A stretch of DNA of 64,000 bases from Actinernus sp. WN-2022 (GCA_030867875.1 JAOWCC010000064.1:34246802-34310801), one strand, 5' to 3'. Counted from the stretch's first letter, positions 1 to 11,134 are shown. Notes: a model not told the origin generated them from the letters alone. Numbers and translations: made by a program.

Positions 1-140
1 AGGAATGTGTACGCGCTTGTTAGTGATACCGAAACCATTGAATCCACACTATACCAGTGCTATAAATAATAGTGTAGATACTCTACTTTAATGATATATT
101 TAACTTCATCAGTGAAAATGTTTTGCCTTCCATGACAACC

Positions 141-227
141 TAGTCTCCTTCGCAGCCGCCGGAGATTTCGTCACTCGCTCCTCTGGGGGGAGAGGGACGA
201 AATCCCCGGCGGCTGCGAAGGAGAGTA
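141..227. mobile_element. 87-bp foldback with 9-bp duplication (MULE-like)
   Basis: Arms CTCCTTCGCAGCCGCCGG and reverse complement around a short loop; ATGACAACC repeated at 132-140 and 228-236. Confidence 0.75.
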
Positions 228-236
228 ATGACAACC

Positions 237-1259
237 ACGTAAACTTAAGAAAATTTCATTCAACGAAATGCGCATGCGTGAAGTTGTTTCTCTTCCCGTA
301 CATATGATTGGTTTAACGCAAAAATAGGATATAATGAACTCTGCACACGCAAAGTACACTAAAAGGCGGGTCGACGCGCGGAAATTCAAATCCATGTTAG
401 TGTACCTAATAAAAGAAGCTAACGAAGAATATATTGTTAAAGGTACACCAACATGTCCGCCGTGACGTCATGTGCAACCATCTATATCGAGAAAAAGTCC
501 TTAGTTTATTTGGCGGGGTGGCAGATGTCAGACAATGGTGGCCCGCCAGTTGAAACAAAATAATTGAATAACTGCGCATGAACCGTAAACTGGTCTATTG
601 ACGAAGGCGAGTCAAATATTTTACATGCGCGTGTGCGTACGGCTGGGAGAGTTAGGGTACGGAATTGCGAGCTGACAGAGTTTCATTGATAATTTCGCAA
701 AAAGTGACTTCCTCTTCAAATGATTGGTTCATTAGCCTCTCCAAACTCGGTGAGGAAGTTCGACTTATCTCGCGCCGTTACCAGCTCCCAGGTAAATCGC
801 GCGATCGTTACCCTTGCGAACTAAAGGAGGCTACCAAGACAACACAAAACTGAGATTAGACTGAGCAGATTTCATGAGTGGAAAAAACTAAGGTAACACC
901 GATTAAGTGCTAAAGACATAACGTGTTACACATGTATACAATCAAGATAACTTAGATGCACGAAGCATGATAAGCTGGGTCATGAAATGCAAACGCCGGT
1001 ACTGTAATTATAAGGTATGCTAGTGACGCCGATACAACAAATAAAAAAATTAGTAAAGAGGAAACTCGATGATTATTAAGCTAGGACTGGTATATAAGGA
1101 GCTCAGAAATCCCAGGGGTATTCCAGAATGAAAACAGTAAACTGATAACAAAGAGAAATGTAATTAAGTAATAGTCCGGCTAAGAACAAGGCAGTCCAAC
1201 GGCAAGGAATGCAGAAAGGTGCTAATTGTGGTATTGTTTCAATCGTCCACCTCATTGGC
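237..1259. other. Intergenic, no gene seen
   Basis: No coding signal. A 27-base stretch at 571-597 (ACTGCGCATGAACCGTAAAC..) recurs at about 58976-59002, so part of this is dispersed repeat. Confidence 0.5.
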
Positions 1260-1263
1260 TTAA

Positions 1264-2263
1264 CCCTTTCCCTACTGGACATGTTTGGCTCAGTTGGTGA
1301 AATCCTGAGTGCTAACTCAACCCTCCCCCCTCAGTTCAAGTTTGGCTAGCCCGGGTCATTTAAATACTGCTGACTTTTTAAGCCGAGGGCTCAAACTTTT
1401 CCCACAATGCCATTTGGGAGAATTCTGTTCACTCGTTGACGGTAGGTATGGCTGCTTCGGTAGGGTTTCTAATGAAATGAGCTCTAATTTTGGATAAATA
1501 TGCCACTGTGAGAGAGCTTGAAGACATCATTAAGTCTGAGGATGGCTGAAAAGTACTTGGTTTGCTTCTAGTAGGCTTTGTGAGGGGATTTCACAGGGTT
1601 TTTCCGTTGTGTTTGTGCTTTCAGACACTGGAAAAAATTCTTCAATGAAATCCTTGGAATCCTGCAGTTGGCAGTCTTTTACCCCTGCTCAACCTAATAG
1701 GATGTGTTTTTGTCACTTTAAAGCAACGGCTTGAGTGCAAATCACCGCTCTTGGTTGTAGGGCTCCCCTAACGGAGTCCCAGAGGGGGGAACCCCTTGTG
1801 GAATTTTTGTCCATTACCCAGCATGCAATTGGAGGTGGAAACAGGTAAATGTGGTCGAGTGAAATGCAGTGTAAACATCGGCGTGGTTCACAGTCGTTTG
1901 GTGCGTTTGGTGCAAACAAACCTGCTGGTTGGAAAGATTAAACAAGGTACTGTAACGACTGAGTGGTGATTTTGTATTTGCTTTTGATTTCAAGTGCGAA
2001 TGGGAAGGTTTTTTTGAGCCGATTTTCAGCGACTCAAAATTCGCGAAAATCGAAGAAACGAACAACGATGTCCAAAACAAATGCGTTTTTCTCCAAAGTG
2101 GGTGAGTCAAGCGATCCCTGTTATAGCTCTGACTTTGAAGTCATTCATTCCTTGAAATAATATCACAACATCGTATTTCCAGCATGTCTAGGTTTGATGC
2201 AATAATTTTCTCCAGGTACATGCTTCATATTGGGCGGTTACGGGCGGCACAGGAGGGAAAGGG
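1264..2263. mobile_element. 1-kb piggyBac-like MITE (TTAA flanks)
   Basis: TTAA at 1260-1263 and 2264-2267 flank short inverted ends CCCTTTCCCT / AGGGAAAGGG. No transposase was recognised inside; minus-strand open frames of 68 and 98 codons are not convincing. Confidence 0.55.
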
Positions 2264-2267
2264 TTAA

Positions 2268-2984
2268 ACATCAAAATTAAATCTATCAAAACCTGAGGAA
2301 GAATATTATTTTCTCATTTTTAAACAGATTTGAATTGAATCTAGTGAAAACTCTCATAACTTTAAAATATGACGAAAATTCAATGTGGGTAACATTATAA
2401 AACTGAAAGCTTTCTTGGTTATTGTTTTGGACTCTTCTGATTGGACGAAATGTTTTTATCACAAAGGCAAGTAGGTTTAAAATACAGTTTCAGTGGATTT
2501 GATTTAATAAATTTATTATTTAAGGTTGATGTGTGCACAATATGAAAAACAGAACCTTGTTATGTGCCAAAAGCCTATTGCCGCTGAACAATAGAATCTT
2601 GCCTAGTTTTTACACGCATTGTTACTTAACATGGAAGACTCTGGTATACTCTATAAATATCTGCCCGAATGCGTGAGAGTGTAGTGAGTACATGTAGGAG
2701 CGTGTGTTTTATAATGTGCATGTTCGTTTGTTAGTCGGAATTGGAAACTCACAATTCGTATAATGTGAGGAAATCATTCAAATATTAGAGACGTTTTAAA
2801 TCTAAAAGACAATCAGGTACAAGTTATATTGCTAACACACCGTCACTGAAGATAATTTGTGTGAGGTTCGCAAGGGATTGTGGTTAAAGTATCAGTTTTT
2901 CTGTAGTCTTCGGACTTTTCAACATATACAGCGTAAAATTCTAACACAAAGCACTACGGTTAGCTTACGGTGGCCCACATATGA
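2268..2984. other. Intergenic, nothing recognised
   Basis: AT-rich unique-looking sequence with no gene, array or inverted repeat that I could support. Confidence 0.4.
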
Positions 2985-3168
2985 CATGACAAAACTCTTT
3001 CATGCCATGACAAAACTCTTTCATGCCATGACAAAACTCTTTCATGCCATGACAAAACTCTTTCATGCCATGACAAAACTCTTTCATGCCATGACAAAAC
3101 TCTTTCATGCCATAACAAAACTCTTTTATACCATGACAAAACTCTTTCATGCCATGAAAAATCTCTTT
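2985..3168. repeat. 21-bp minisatellite, left array (~8-9 copies)
   Basis: Units ATGACAAAACTCTTTCATGC plus C, mostly perfect, last ones diverged. The period of 21 makes Met-Thr-Lys-Leu-Phe-His-Ala frames that are not genes. Confidence 0.92.
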
Positions 3169-3171
3169 TAT

Positions 3172-4306
3172 TTAAGAAATGAAACGGATCTTTGCTTGAG
3201 AATTCTCCCAAACTTAATAACCTCGGTTTGCATGAGCCTGTGCAAACATGGAAGATCCGTTTCATTTCTTTTATAAAATAATTATTACTCGGGCCAGGCC
3301 TTTGGCCGCCCGAGTCTAAATCTGCAGGCCGTTCTTTTTTTTGGTTCGGTGCAACAACATTTCTGCGCATGCGTTACATTAAGCATTAATTGTTGGCGCT
3401 AATAGATTTCTCTCGAGTCCAGTCGCCAGATTCTGCGTTTCGTAGGTTTTATGCCACATTTCATTTTACTCTCGGTCATAATACATACCAACGGAAACAC
3501 CGTGATCGGTAGGCCAACACTAAAATATTTTCGACCGTGTTTTGGCTGGTTTACCGATCTCGTATCGAGACCTGTGTGAGTTATACAGGTATACTGAATA
3601 GCTGATATTTTAATATATCGAAGTATACTGAGCGATTTACTAGCAAATACATATACTGTGGTTGAGCAGTTATGGGTTACTATCCTCTATCGAAATCTGA
3701 AGACATCTGAACTCCTGAACTGTGAAAACAACACTGTCACAGCTGTCACTCGCCAACACGAAGCCAGAAATTATACACACTCAGCACTGTCAGATTTATG
3801 ATGAGACAAGCAATATTCAACTCTCGAGGTAAACTTAAACAAGAATCCTCTCACGGCCGTGGTTTTGGTTCGAGAAATTAAAGGTTTCCAACAGTTCCCT
3901 TTATAGTTCTGTAATATAATGAGCAGACTGAAGTTTTGGGAATAAGGGTAAAGCTTTTAATTAGAGATAACCAACAGGCATTTCAGTTAATAATCTTTAA
4001 TACATAATACCAATATGGACGGCGTAATGGACTCGTCAAGAACAGCAGCTAAACAGGCTAAAGTTACAAAGAGGCACACGAATTTACCACGAATACAATT
4101 AACATGACTTCCAGAGGTTTTATAGAGAGAACAGACGCCGCGGAGAAAGAGCCGCGAGGCGGCGATCAGCGAACTTGTTTTGATAAAAGAAGCCCTTACG
4201 GTGCTCGTCTTATGGAGTGACGTCATTCCCATGTTTGGACAGGCTAATGCAAACATGGCTATCAGCCAATCAGAACGCGCGTACTATCTAAATTATTTTA
4301 TAAATG
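3172..4306. other. 1.1-kb block between the two 21-bp arrays
   Basis: Contains an inverted pair AGAAATGAAACGGATCTT (3174-3192) and its complement (3252-3270), and TTTATAAAATAATT (about 3270) versus AATTATTTTATAAA (4290-4303). The latter could be ends of a ~1-kb element. No coding sequence was recognised. Confidence 0.45.
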
Positions 4307-4311
4307 GCCAG

Positions 4312-4525
4312 TGACAAAACTCTTTCATGCCATGACAAAAATATTTTATGCCATGACAAAACTCTTATGTCATGTCAAAACTTATGCCATGACAAAACTC
4401 TTTCATGCCATGACAAAACTCTTTCATGCCATGACAAAACTCTTTCATGCCATGACAAAATTATTTTATGCCATGACAAAATTCTTATGTTATGACAAAA
4501 CTCTTCATGGCATGACAAAACTCGC
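4312..4525. repeat. 21-bp minisatellite, right array (degenerate)
   Basis: Same unit and orientation as at 2985-3168, with units deleted or changed (AAAATATTTTATGCC forms). It is followed by a G-rich run at 4528-4549. Confidence 0.88.
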
Positions 4526-4740
4526 TCCCGGGGGGAGGGGGGGGGGGGGTATAAATATGGCTACCATCGCCACACTGACGCCAAAAACTAGAAAGCCTTA
4601 TAAACTAGTTTTTCTCGAGTAATGCGATTGAAGGGCAGCTTTGGACTCCGGTATTTAATCCAGTGCTATTTTACGCCTTGGTTTATTCTCTTTCCCGATT
4701 TATTTTAAAGGTCAATTTCAAAATATAATAATAATAGTGT

Positions 4741-5118
4741 CAGGAGCCCATTACCAGGAGCGTCCATCTTCCCCACTGTGTCTGTACCCCAGCACAGAGG
4801 TAGATGAGGCTATTTTTAGCATTGCGTTTCGCGCGAAAAAGAACAAAGGTAGGCTATTCTTAGCCAATCAGATAGCTATTCATTATCATTCTTCTCACTT
4901 TCAACGCGGGAATTCGAATTGCTGGTTTTCACTCAATCCCCAGAGATTCAAATGTTGGTGCCCCAACAAAAGAAGCTAACGAGGCATCTATTGTTTAAGG
5001 GCATCAACATGGCGGCAACCTCTTTTCGTGGGAATTTCGAATCTAAAAATAGCCTCATCTACTCCTGTGCTGGGGACCCAACCCATAACAGAGGAACGCT
5101 CCTGGTAATGGGCTCCTG
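4741..5118. mobile_element. Foldback MITE with ~75-bp arms, TAGTGT duplication
   Basis: Ends CAGGAGCCCATTACCAGGAG and its reverse complement. Inner arm parts share GGTAGATGAGGCTATTTTTA-like sequence with small differences. TAGTGT flanks it at 4735-4740 and 5119-5124, inside the LINE tail. Its right interior (about 4965-5010) resembles 408-460 near the window start. Confidence 0.75.
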
Positions 5119-5135
5119 TAGTGTACTTATATAGC

Positions 5136-5334
5136 TGTAATGTACTGAATGCAAGGACCAATTCGGACGAAGTGCAGGAACCGGATCACCTTGGATGGGA
5201 TCTAATCAGCAAATATATACGAATATCAAGACAAGATGAAAGGCTGATTGTATGGTACTGGGAATATATATATAATAGGTAGAAATTATATATATTCCCA
5301 GTACCGTACAATCAGCCTTTCATCTTGTCTTGAT
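5136..5334. mobile_element. 199-bp element with 11-bp duplication inside the LINE tail
   Basis: ACTTATATAGC is repeated at 5125-5135 and 5335-5345. The right half is a foldback: TATCAAGACAAGATGAAAGG at about 5224 and its reverse complement ending at 5334. Confidence 0.65.
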
Positions 5335-5345
5335 ACTTATATAGC

Positions 5346-5735
5346 GCCATATCCATTAAATGCTCTATGGCGCTTTACAATGTTGAAAAATTAAAAACTA
5401 AATACAAAGATCATTAAAATACATTAAAAAAAACAAAAGAAAAAATATTTACAAATACGTTTCCCTAAAAATATGAGTCTTTAGATGAGATTTTAAAATA
5501 TTTACAGTAGAACTACATCTAAGGTCTAGTGGAAGACCATTCCAGAGTTTTGGGGCAGCAACGGAAAACGATCTGTCCCCATATGTCCTCAGGTTTGAGG
5601 GTGGTACAATTAAAAGGTACTTTCTAGCAGACCTTAAGTTGCGATTGGGCACATAAGTATGAAGCATATCATTAATATATGATGAGCTAAGCTCAGAGAG
5701 CTAAGCTATTGAGAGCCTTATAGACCCGGTATAGA
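5346..5735 (-). mobile_element. 3' fragment of the same LINE family
   Basis: Minus-strand copy of the last ~75 codons ([20 protein letters not shown] to HIFRETYL) and the 3' UTR. Its tail continues, interrupted, at 5119-5135 and 4724-4740 (AATAATAATAGTGT). Confidence 0.85.
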
Positions 5736-5850
5736 GAAACATACGAGAAATCAATGAACATGTGCGGTCTCATACTTCTGTTGTGAGACAGAATGTTGGT
5801 TCGCTTAACTTTCAAGTAAAGAATATACACTCTATCTACGAGAACTCTAG

Positions 5851-6712
5851 CCTGTACACAGACCTCCGTAATCCCTTCAAAGGAAGGAAAAGGTGGTCTG
5901 TACTACGGATGAGTTAATCGTGTTCCGACATAATTTTGCATAAATTACATATCGATTTCCATTGGCCGAGAAACACTAGGCGGTACACATTGTAGATTTC
6001 AGATTGTTCATTTCCTATTGTTAACGGCAATGCAAGGACGCGCTGGGAAGCGTGGGAAATAAAATAAATTCCCTTCTTCGATAGTCTATATACACAGACC
6101 TTCGTAATCCATTCAAAGGAAGGGATTTGGAGATCTTTCTATCCTCGAGGAAGTGGAAGATTGGATGGATTCGTGAGTTTGAGAACCACGTGAACTCGAG
6201 GTTTGAGAAGTCGCGCTCGTAAGCAACTCGCCTGACCGCCGAGGCTATTGATATTGCTTCTGGTTGATCGTCTCCCACAGTAGCCTGCGTCGTTCCCTGC
6301 AAATTCTTTCAAACTTCCTAGCTAGGCACTTTCTGCATATCTGTTGAGGCCGACTTTTTACTTGAAATTCGAGAGAAATAATTTATTCCCAGACTTGAAA
6401 TGCAGCAGTTCCATGAACGATATTCTTATCACTTTTTTCTCGATATTAACCGAGTACTGGACACAAAATGACATAGCAATTTCGTCTTAATACAATTCCA
6501 AACTAGAGTGAATCGAGCTCGGATTTTCCCACGGAGCCAGAACTAAGGTCAACATAACCGCTAAGCCAATCAGCACCCGCTATGAGGCACCAGCCAATCA
6601 GCGACTGGTTACAGCATTCCTGTAACTATCCACGTGACCTAGAACACGATTAACTCATCCGTAGTACAGACCACCTTTTCCTTCCTTTGAAGGGATTACG
6701 GAGGTCTGTATA
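5851..6712. mobile_element. Element A: foldback with ~70-bp inverted arms
   Basis: Left arm 5851-5921 and right arm 6650-6712 (completed at 18474-18481 beyond element B) are almost exact reverse complements, reading CAGACCTCCGTAATCCC then TTCAAAGGAAGG. An extra direct copy of the terminus, with a few changes, lies inside at about 6088-6125. The 0.7-kb middle has no recognisable protein. The 15-bp target duplication is longer than in common DNA transposon superfamilies. Confidence 0.75.
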
Positions 6713-7103
6713 CTATGGTGTCCAATTTCCGCCAAAATCCCAACTTTGTATTCTACATTGGACTTTCTATATTCTTGTCAATATTTTGAATTTGACTTCC
6801 AATTTTACTTGTTTTAAATGGTAGTTTTCAAATTTGACCTCCAACATTTCGTGTTCTTCATGCTACTTTTGTTATTCGGATACCTTTCCAATTTGACATG
6901 CAAGTTTTCGTATTTGACATACAAGTTTTTTCATTTGACATCCAACCGCAATCCAATAGACGATCGACATCGCGGGCTCATGTGCCATCGTCCCCCCTCC
7001 CCTACGTGTGATACCAAAATAAGCCCCAGCAGGGAAGGCTAAGCAGTGGAAGTCCACCCTCACACGGGCAGTTTCAACCGAGCAAAATAAAATGGCGGAT
7101 CTA
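6713..7103. repeat. Element B left outer terminal inverted repeat
   Basis: Matches 18082-18473 as reverse complement. A 74-residue open frame in it (6818-7042) is identical to its counterpart on the other strand of the right end, showing near identity of the arms. The frame itself is not thought to be coding. Confidence 0.85.
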
Positions 7104-7157
7104 TGCAGTCGTCCCTAACTGAATTTTAACTCTATAGGAATCTCTATGGTAAGTATA

Positions 7158-8563
7158 ATATCCAATATCCAATATCCAATAACCTGGACGAAACATTTCA
7201 GTCAGCCTACAAACAGTTTCATAGTACTGAGACTGCTCTTATTAAAGTAACTAACGATATCCTTTATGAAATTGACAACAATCGTTCTGTAATACTGTTA
7301 CTATTAGATTTATCGGCTGCATTCGATACTGTCGATCACACTATTTTATTGAACAGGTTAGCTTCTCGTTATGGTATAAGTGGCTTAGCCCTATCGTGGT
7401 TTACCTCTTACCTTAATAATAGATCTCAATTTGTTAGTATAAGAAGTCAAAGGTCCACAACTCGCCCTCTGACATGTGGAGTTCCCCAAGGGTCTGTTCT
7501 TGGCCCAACTTTATACCTACTTTATACTTCACCACTTGGTGATATTGTTCGGCGCTATAATATGAAATTTCATTTATACGCGGATGACATCCAGTTATAT
7601 ATGTCCTTCAACTCCCTTTGTAATGACGACCAAGTATCATCGGCTGGTCAAGTTGAAGCTTGTGTTGGAGAAATTTGTAACTGGATGTTATCCAATAAGC
7701 TTAAGTTAAATAGTGATAAAACGGAACTGCTTGTGATTAGCTCTAAATACCGCTCTCGTCCAATTTTTAGTACATTAACAGTAGGAAATTGTAGTGTACA
7801 GCCATCGGCTGCCGCAAGGAATATAGGAGTAGTTTTTGATAGTTGTCTGTCAATGGAAATGCAAGTTAAATCAGTTTGTAAGTCTGCACTATACCATCTT
7901 AGGAAAATCAGTAAGATTCGAAATTATCTGTCAGAGGAATCAACAGAGAAGCTTGTCCACGCCTTCATTACATGTAGGCTTGACAACTGCAATTCTGTAC
8001 TTTATGGGTTGCCTAAAAGCCTAATCCAAAGGCTTCAGCGCGTTCAGAACTGCGCGGCTCGGCTTGTTACTCGCAATTCTAAATTTAGCCATATAACGCC
8101 AGTCCTTAAAGATCTACACTGGCTGCCAGTAGAGAAACGAATAATTTTTAAACTTCTTCTCATTACCTATAAGGCTCTCAATGGCTTAGCGCCATCATAT
8201 ATTAATGATATGCTTCATGCTTATGTGCCCAATCGCAACTTAAGGTCTGCTAGAAAGTACCTATTAATTGTTCCACCCTCAAATCTGAGGACATACGGGG
8301 ACAGATCTTTTTCCGTTGCTGCCCCAAAACTTTGGAATGGTCTTCCACTGGACCTTAGATGTAGTTCTACTGTAAATATTTTTAAATCTCATCTAAAGAC
8401 TCATATTTTTAGGGAAACGTATTTGTAAATATTTTTTCTTTTGTTTTTAATGTATTTTAACGATCTTTGTTTAGTTTTTAATTTTTCAACATTGTAAAGC
8501 GCCATAGAGCATTTAATGGATATGGCGCTATATAAGTACACTATTATTATTATTATTATTATT
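7158..8563 (+). mobile_element. 5'-truncated CR1/L2-type LINE inserted in element C
   Basis: Open from about 7166 to the stop at 8426-8428: [43 protein letters not shown] and the YADD box ([10 protein letters not shown]), then the RT C-terminal region to HIFRETYL. The 3' UTR contains AAAGCGCCATAGAGCATTTA and ends in (ATT)n. The target duplication is TAAGTATA (7150-7157 and 8563-8570). The matching site in the right arm of C is empty. The endonuclease part is missing. Confidence 0.9.
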
Positions 8564-9013
8564 AAGTATAAGCACTTATTTTGTTCAACTAGACGTGTAG
8601 TAGTGTGCGTTAGTCTAGTTTTACTATTGACTTATTTTTGTTTCTTAAAACCCGGCTCTGCTCCTGCTTCGTGTACATGCATATTTAGGTTCGTTCTAGA
8701 TTTGTAAAGTTTTGCTTTCTATTGCATCACGGATGGCTGGTACTCGAAGTAGGTGCTAAACACTCTACATCCTAAATAAGTTAATACTAAGACAGTTATA
8801 ATTATTTAAGTTAATACTAATTTAAGTTTATATTCAGTGTTAAGCTTTATTATTTTATGATTTAAGGATAATTAAAGATTAAAGTTTGAATGATTTGTTT
8901 AAAATATCTAATTTTCACTGATTCACGAAGTTTTTGTTTGAACTCTACATAAATATGAAATCAGGATTGATTAATCTAATTTGTTCTCCTTTCATTCTTA
9001 AATCCTCAGTGAC

Positions 9014-9436
9014 ATGGATGACATTAGCTATCTAATTGATGCTACTCATGACATCATCAATACCCTTGAGAGGCTAATAGATTCACCTGATCGAGCAACT
9101 GACTTTCAGCCATTAGTCTTTAAGCTTGACTACTTGTATAGAATTGTAGTTAGTCTCAATGTTGATGAATCTGTTATAGAGATGATTGGAATGGCATATA
9201 AGATGTTGTCAGAGATAGATATTTTACAAGACAAAATCAAATCTGCTGGATATAAGGCACCATTAATAAAGAGTGGAACATGCGGACGGCCATCTTATCA
9301 TATAGATAAAGAACAGGTTTTGTTTCTACTTGAACAAGGCTTTAAAGTATGTGACATTAGCAGCATTCTTGGGGTGAGCAGTAGGACAGTGGAGAGGAGA
9401 ATGTCAACCTTTGGGCTAAATGTATCAGGTAATTAA
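9014..9436 (+). CDS. HTH-containing transposase N-terminal exon (left copy)
   Basis: The open frame is 140 codons, but a donor GTAATT at 9429 suggests the exon ends at 9428 after FGLNVS. Residues 1-90 are helical (MDDISYLIDATHDIINTLER). Residues 100-138 hold GRPSYHIDKEQVLFLLEQGF and a helix-turn-helix (DISSILGVSSRTVERRMSTF). This pattern resembles the N-terminal region of DDE integrase-type transposases common in marine invertebrates and fish (Ginger or IS3EU-like, not settled). Splicing to 9906 gives FGLNVSDMYSPIDDNQLDDL, in frame. The catalytic core is absent. Confidence 0.7.
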   Translation: MDDISYLIDATHDIINTLERLIDSPDRATDFQPLVFKLDYLYRIVVSLNVDESVIEMIGMAYKMLSEIDILQDKIKSAGYKAPLIKSGTCGRPSYHIDKEQVLFLLEQGFKVCDISSILGVSSRTVERRMSTFGLNVSGN

Positions 9437-9905
9437 ACATACTTTAGTAATATTTATATACAGGACAATGGACCTTCAATCATTGCCAGAAATGTTGCCA
9501 CAATTTGGTTGGGATGTGCACACAGCAGATTTTCATGAGACTTGTTCTGTGAAATCTCCAGCACTGCTAAATACCAGACTTTATGGCCATGCACCAATAA
9601 CAATGTAAGTGCTCTTTGATCAAAATGTACATTCTCCCAAAAATCTTTTATTTTCAAAGGAGAATTCAGTGTTTGATCAGAGATCACTTACGCTGTTTTT
9701 GCAGGGGTCCCTCTTCAATTGTATTTCAGTTTACGTCTCGAGTATAATAATAAACGTACGCAAATTGAAATTGAATACTCGAGTCAGTAAGATACTCCCG
9801 CCACCTCAAACTCAGCGCCTGTCACTACAAGCTCTCTAACTACACATAGCTGTTATTGAAAATGGTGGTTAACATATTACTTGTACATTTATTTACTTTA
9901 TCCAG

Positions 9906-10030
9906 ATATGTACAGCCCTATAGATGACAACCAGCTAGACGACCTTGTTGTCCAAGCCACAAATTATCATCCTGGGTTTGGTATTAGAATGGTGAAGGGG
10001 TATTTAAAAAGTCAAAAGCATTCAGCGTGA
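9906..10030 (+). pseudogene. Second transposase exon, frameshifted and truncated
   Basis: After a TATCCAG acceptor it reads MYSPIDDNQLDDLVVQATNY then GIRMVKGYLKS, fitting the segment after the HTH in the same transposase family. The frame stops at TGA 10028, but the neighbouring frame continues QRERIRSSL, which also fits the family. So there is a one-base frameshift near 10020. Sequence from 10048 on is the inverted 5' arm, so the DDE core is missing. Confidence 0.6.
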
Positions 10031-10138
10031 AAGAATAAGATCATCACTATTGTGTGCACATCCCAACCAAATTGTGGCAACACTTCTGGCAATGATTGAA
10101 GGTCCATTGTCCTGTATATAAATATTACTAAAGTATGT

Positions 10139-10561
10139 TTAATTACCTGATACATTTAGCCCAAAGGTTGACATTCTCCTCTCCACTGTCCTACTGCTCA
10201 CCCCAAGAATGCTGCTAATGTCACATACTTTAAAGCCTTGTTCAAGTAGAAACAAAACCTGTTCTTTATCTATATGATAAGATGGCCGTCCGCATGTTCC
10301 ACTCTTTATTAATGGTGCCTTATATCCAGCAGATTTGATTTTGTCTTGTAAAATATCTATCTCTGACAACATCTTATATGCCATTCCAATCATCTCTATA
10401 ACAGATTCATCAACATTGAGACTAACTACAATTCTATACAAGTAGTCAAGCTTAAAGACTAATGGCTGAAAGTCAGTTGCTCGATCAGGTGAATCTATTA
10501 GCCTCTCAAGGGTATTGATGATGTCATGAGTAGCATCAATTAGATAGCTAATGTCATCCAT
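10139..10561 (-). CDS. HTH-containing transposase N-terminal exon (right, inverted copy)
   Basis: Translates to exactly the same 140 residues as the copy at 9014 on the other strand. It has no downstream exon of its own. Identity at protein level over the whole ORF indicates recent duplication or gene conversion between the arms. Confidence 0.65.
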   Translation of the reverse strand: MDDISYLIDATHDIINTLERLIDSPDRATDFQPLVFKLDYLYRIVVSLNVDESVIEMIGMAYKMLSEIDILQDKIKSAGYKAPLIKSGTCGRPSYHIDKEQVLFLLEQGFKVCDISSILGVSSRTVERRMSTFGLNVSGN

Positions 10562-11054
10562 GTCACTGAGGATTTAAGAATGAAAGGAGAACAAATTAGA
10601 TTAATCAATCCTGATTTCATATTTATGTAGAGTTCAAACAAAAACTTCGTGAATCAGTGAAAATTAGATATTTTAAACAAATCATTCAAACTTTAATCTT
10701 TAATTATCCTTAAATCATAAAATAATAAAGCTTAACACTGAATATAAACTTAAATTAGTATTAACTTAAATAATTATAACTGTCTTAGTATTAACTTATT
10801 TAGGATGTAGAGTGTTTAGCACCTACTTCGAGTACCAGCCATCCGTGATGCAATAGAAAGCAAAACTTTACAAATCTAGAACGAACCTAAATATGCATGT
10901 ACACGAAACAGGAGCAGAGCCGGGTTTTAAGAAACAAAAATAAGTCAATAGTAAAACTAGACTAACGCACACTACTACACGTCTAGTTGAACAAAATAAG
11001 TGCTTATACTTACCATAGAGATTCCTATAGAGTTAAAATTCAGTTAAGGACGAC

Positions 11055-11134
11055 TGCATGGGAACTACTTCATGTAGCTGCACATAATGTCCCGACACAT
11101 ACTGTCTCGAATGCATCTCCTTAGTAGTCTAAAT
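11055..11134. repeat. Element B left inner terminal repeat segment
   Basis: Reads ACTACTTCATGTAGCTGCAC through GTCCCGACACATACTG to CATCTCCTTAGTAGT. It is matched in reverse at about 18000-18078 on the right side. On the left it is cut off from the outer repeat by element C. Confidence 0.8.

Larger units (their letters stand above)
7108..11054. mobile_element. Element C: palindromic (snap-back) transposon derivative in B's left repeat
   Basis: Flanked by TGCA (7104-7107, 11055-11058) with ends GTCGTCCYTAACTG. The right arm 10048-11054 is the reverse complement of the left arm, which is 7108-7157 plus 8571-9525 once the LINE is removed. That is about 1 kb of near identity around a 0.5-kb loop. 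Each arm carries the same HTH-bearing ORF. The loop carries the next transposase exon, after which the sequence jumps to the inverted 5' end. It is an internally deleted, inverted-duplicated derivative of a larger integrase-like transposon. Confidence 0.82.

Noticed and set aside
2857..3370. 139- and 136-codon frames over the 21-bp array
   Set aside because: The period of 21 is a multiple of three, so repeats stay open; sequence is MTKLFHA repeated.
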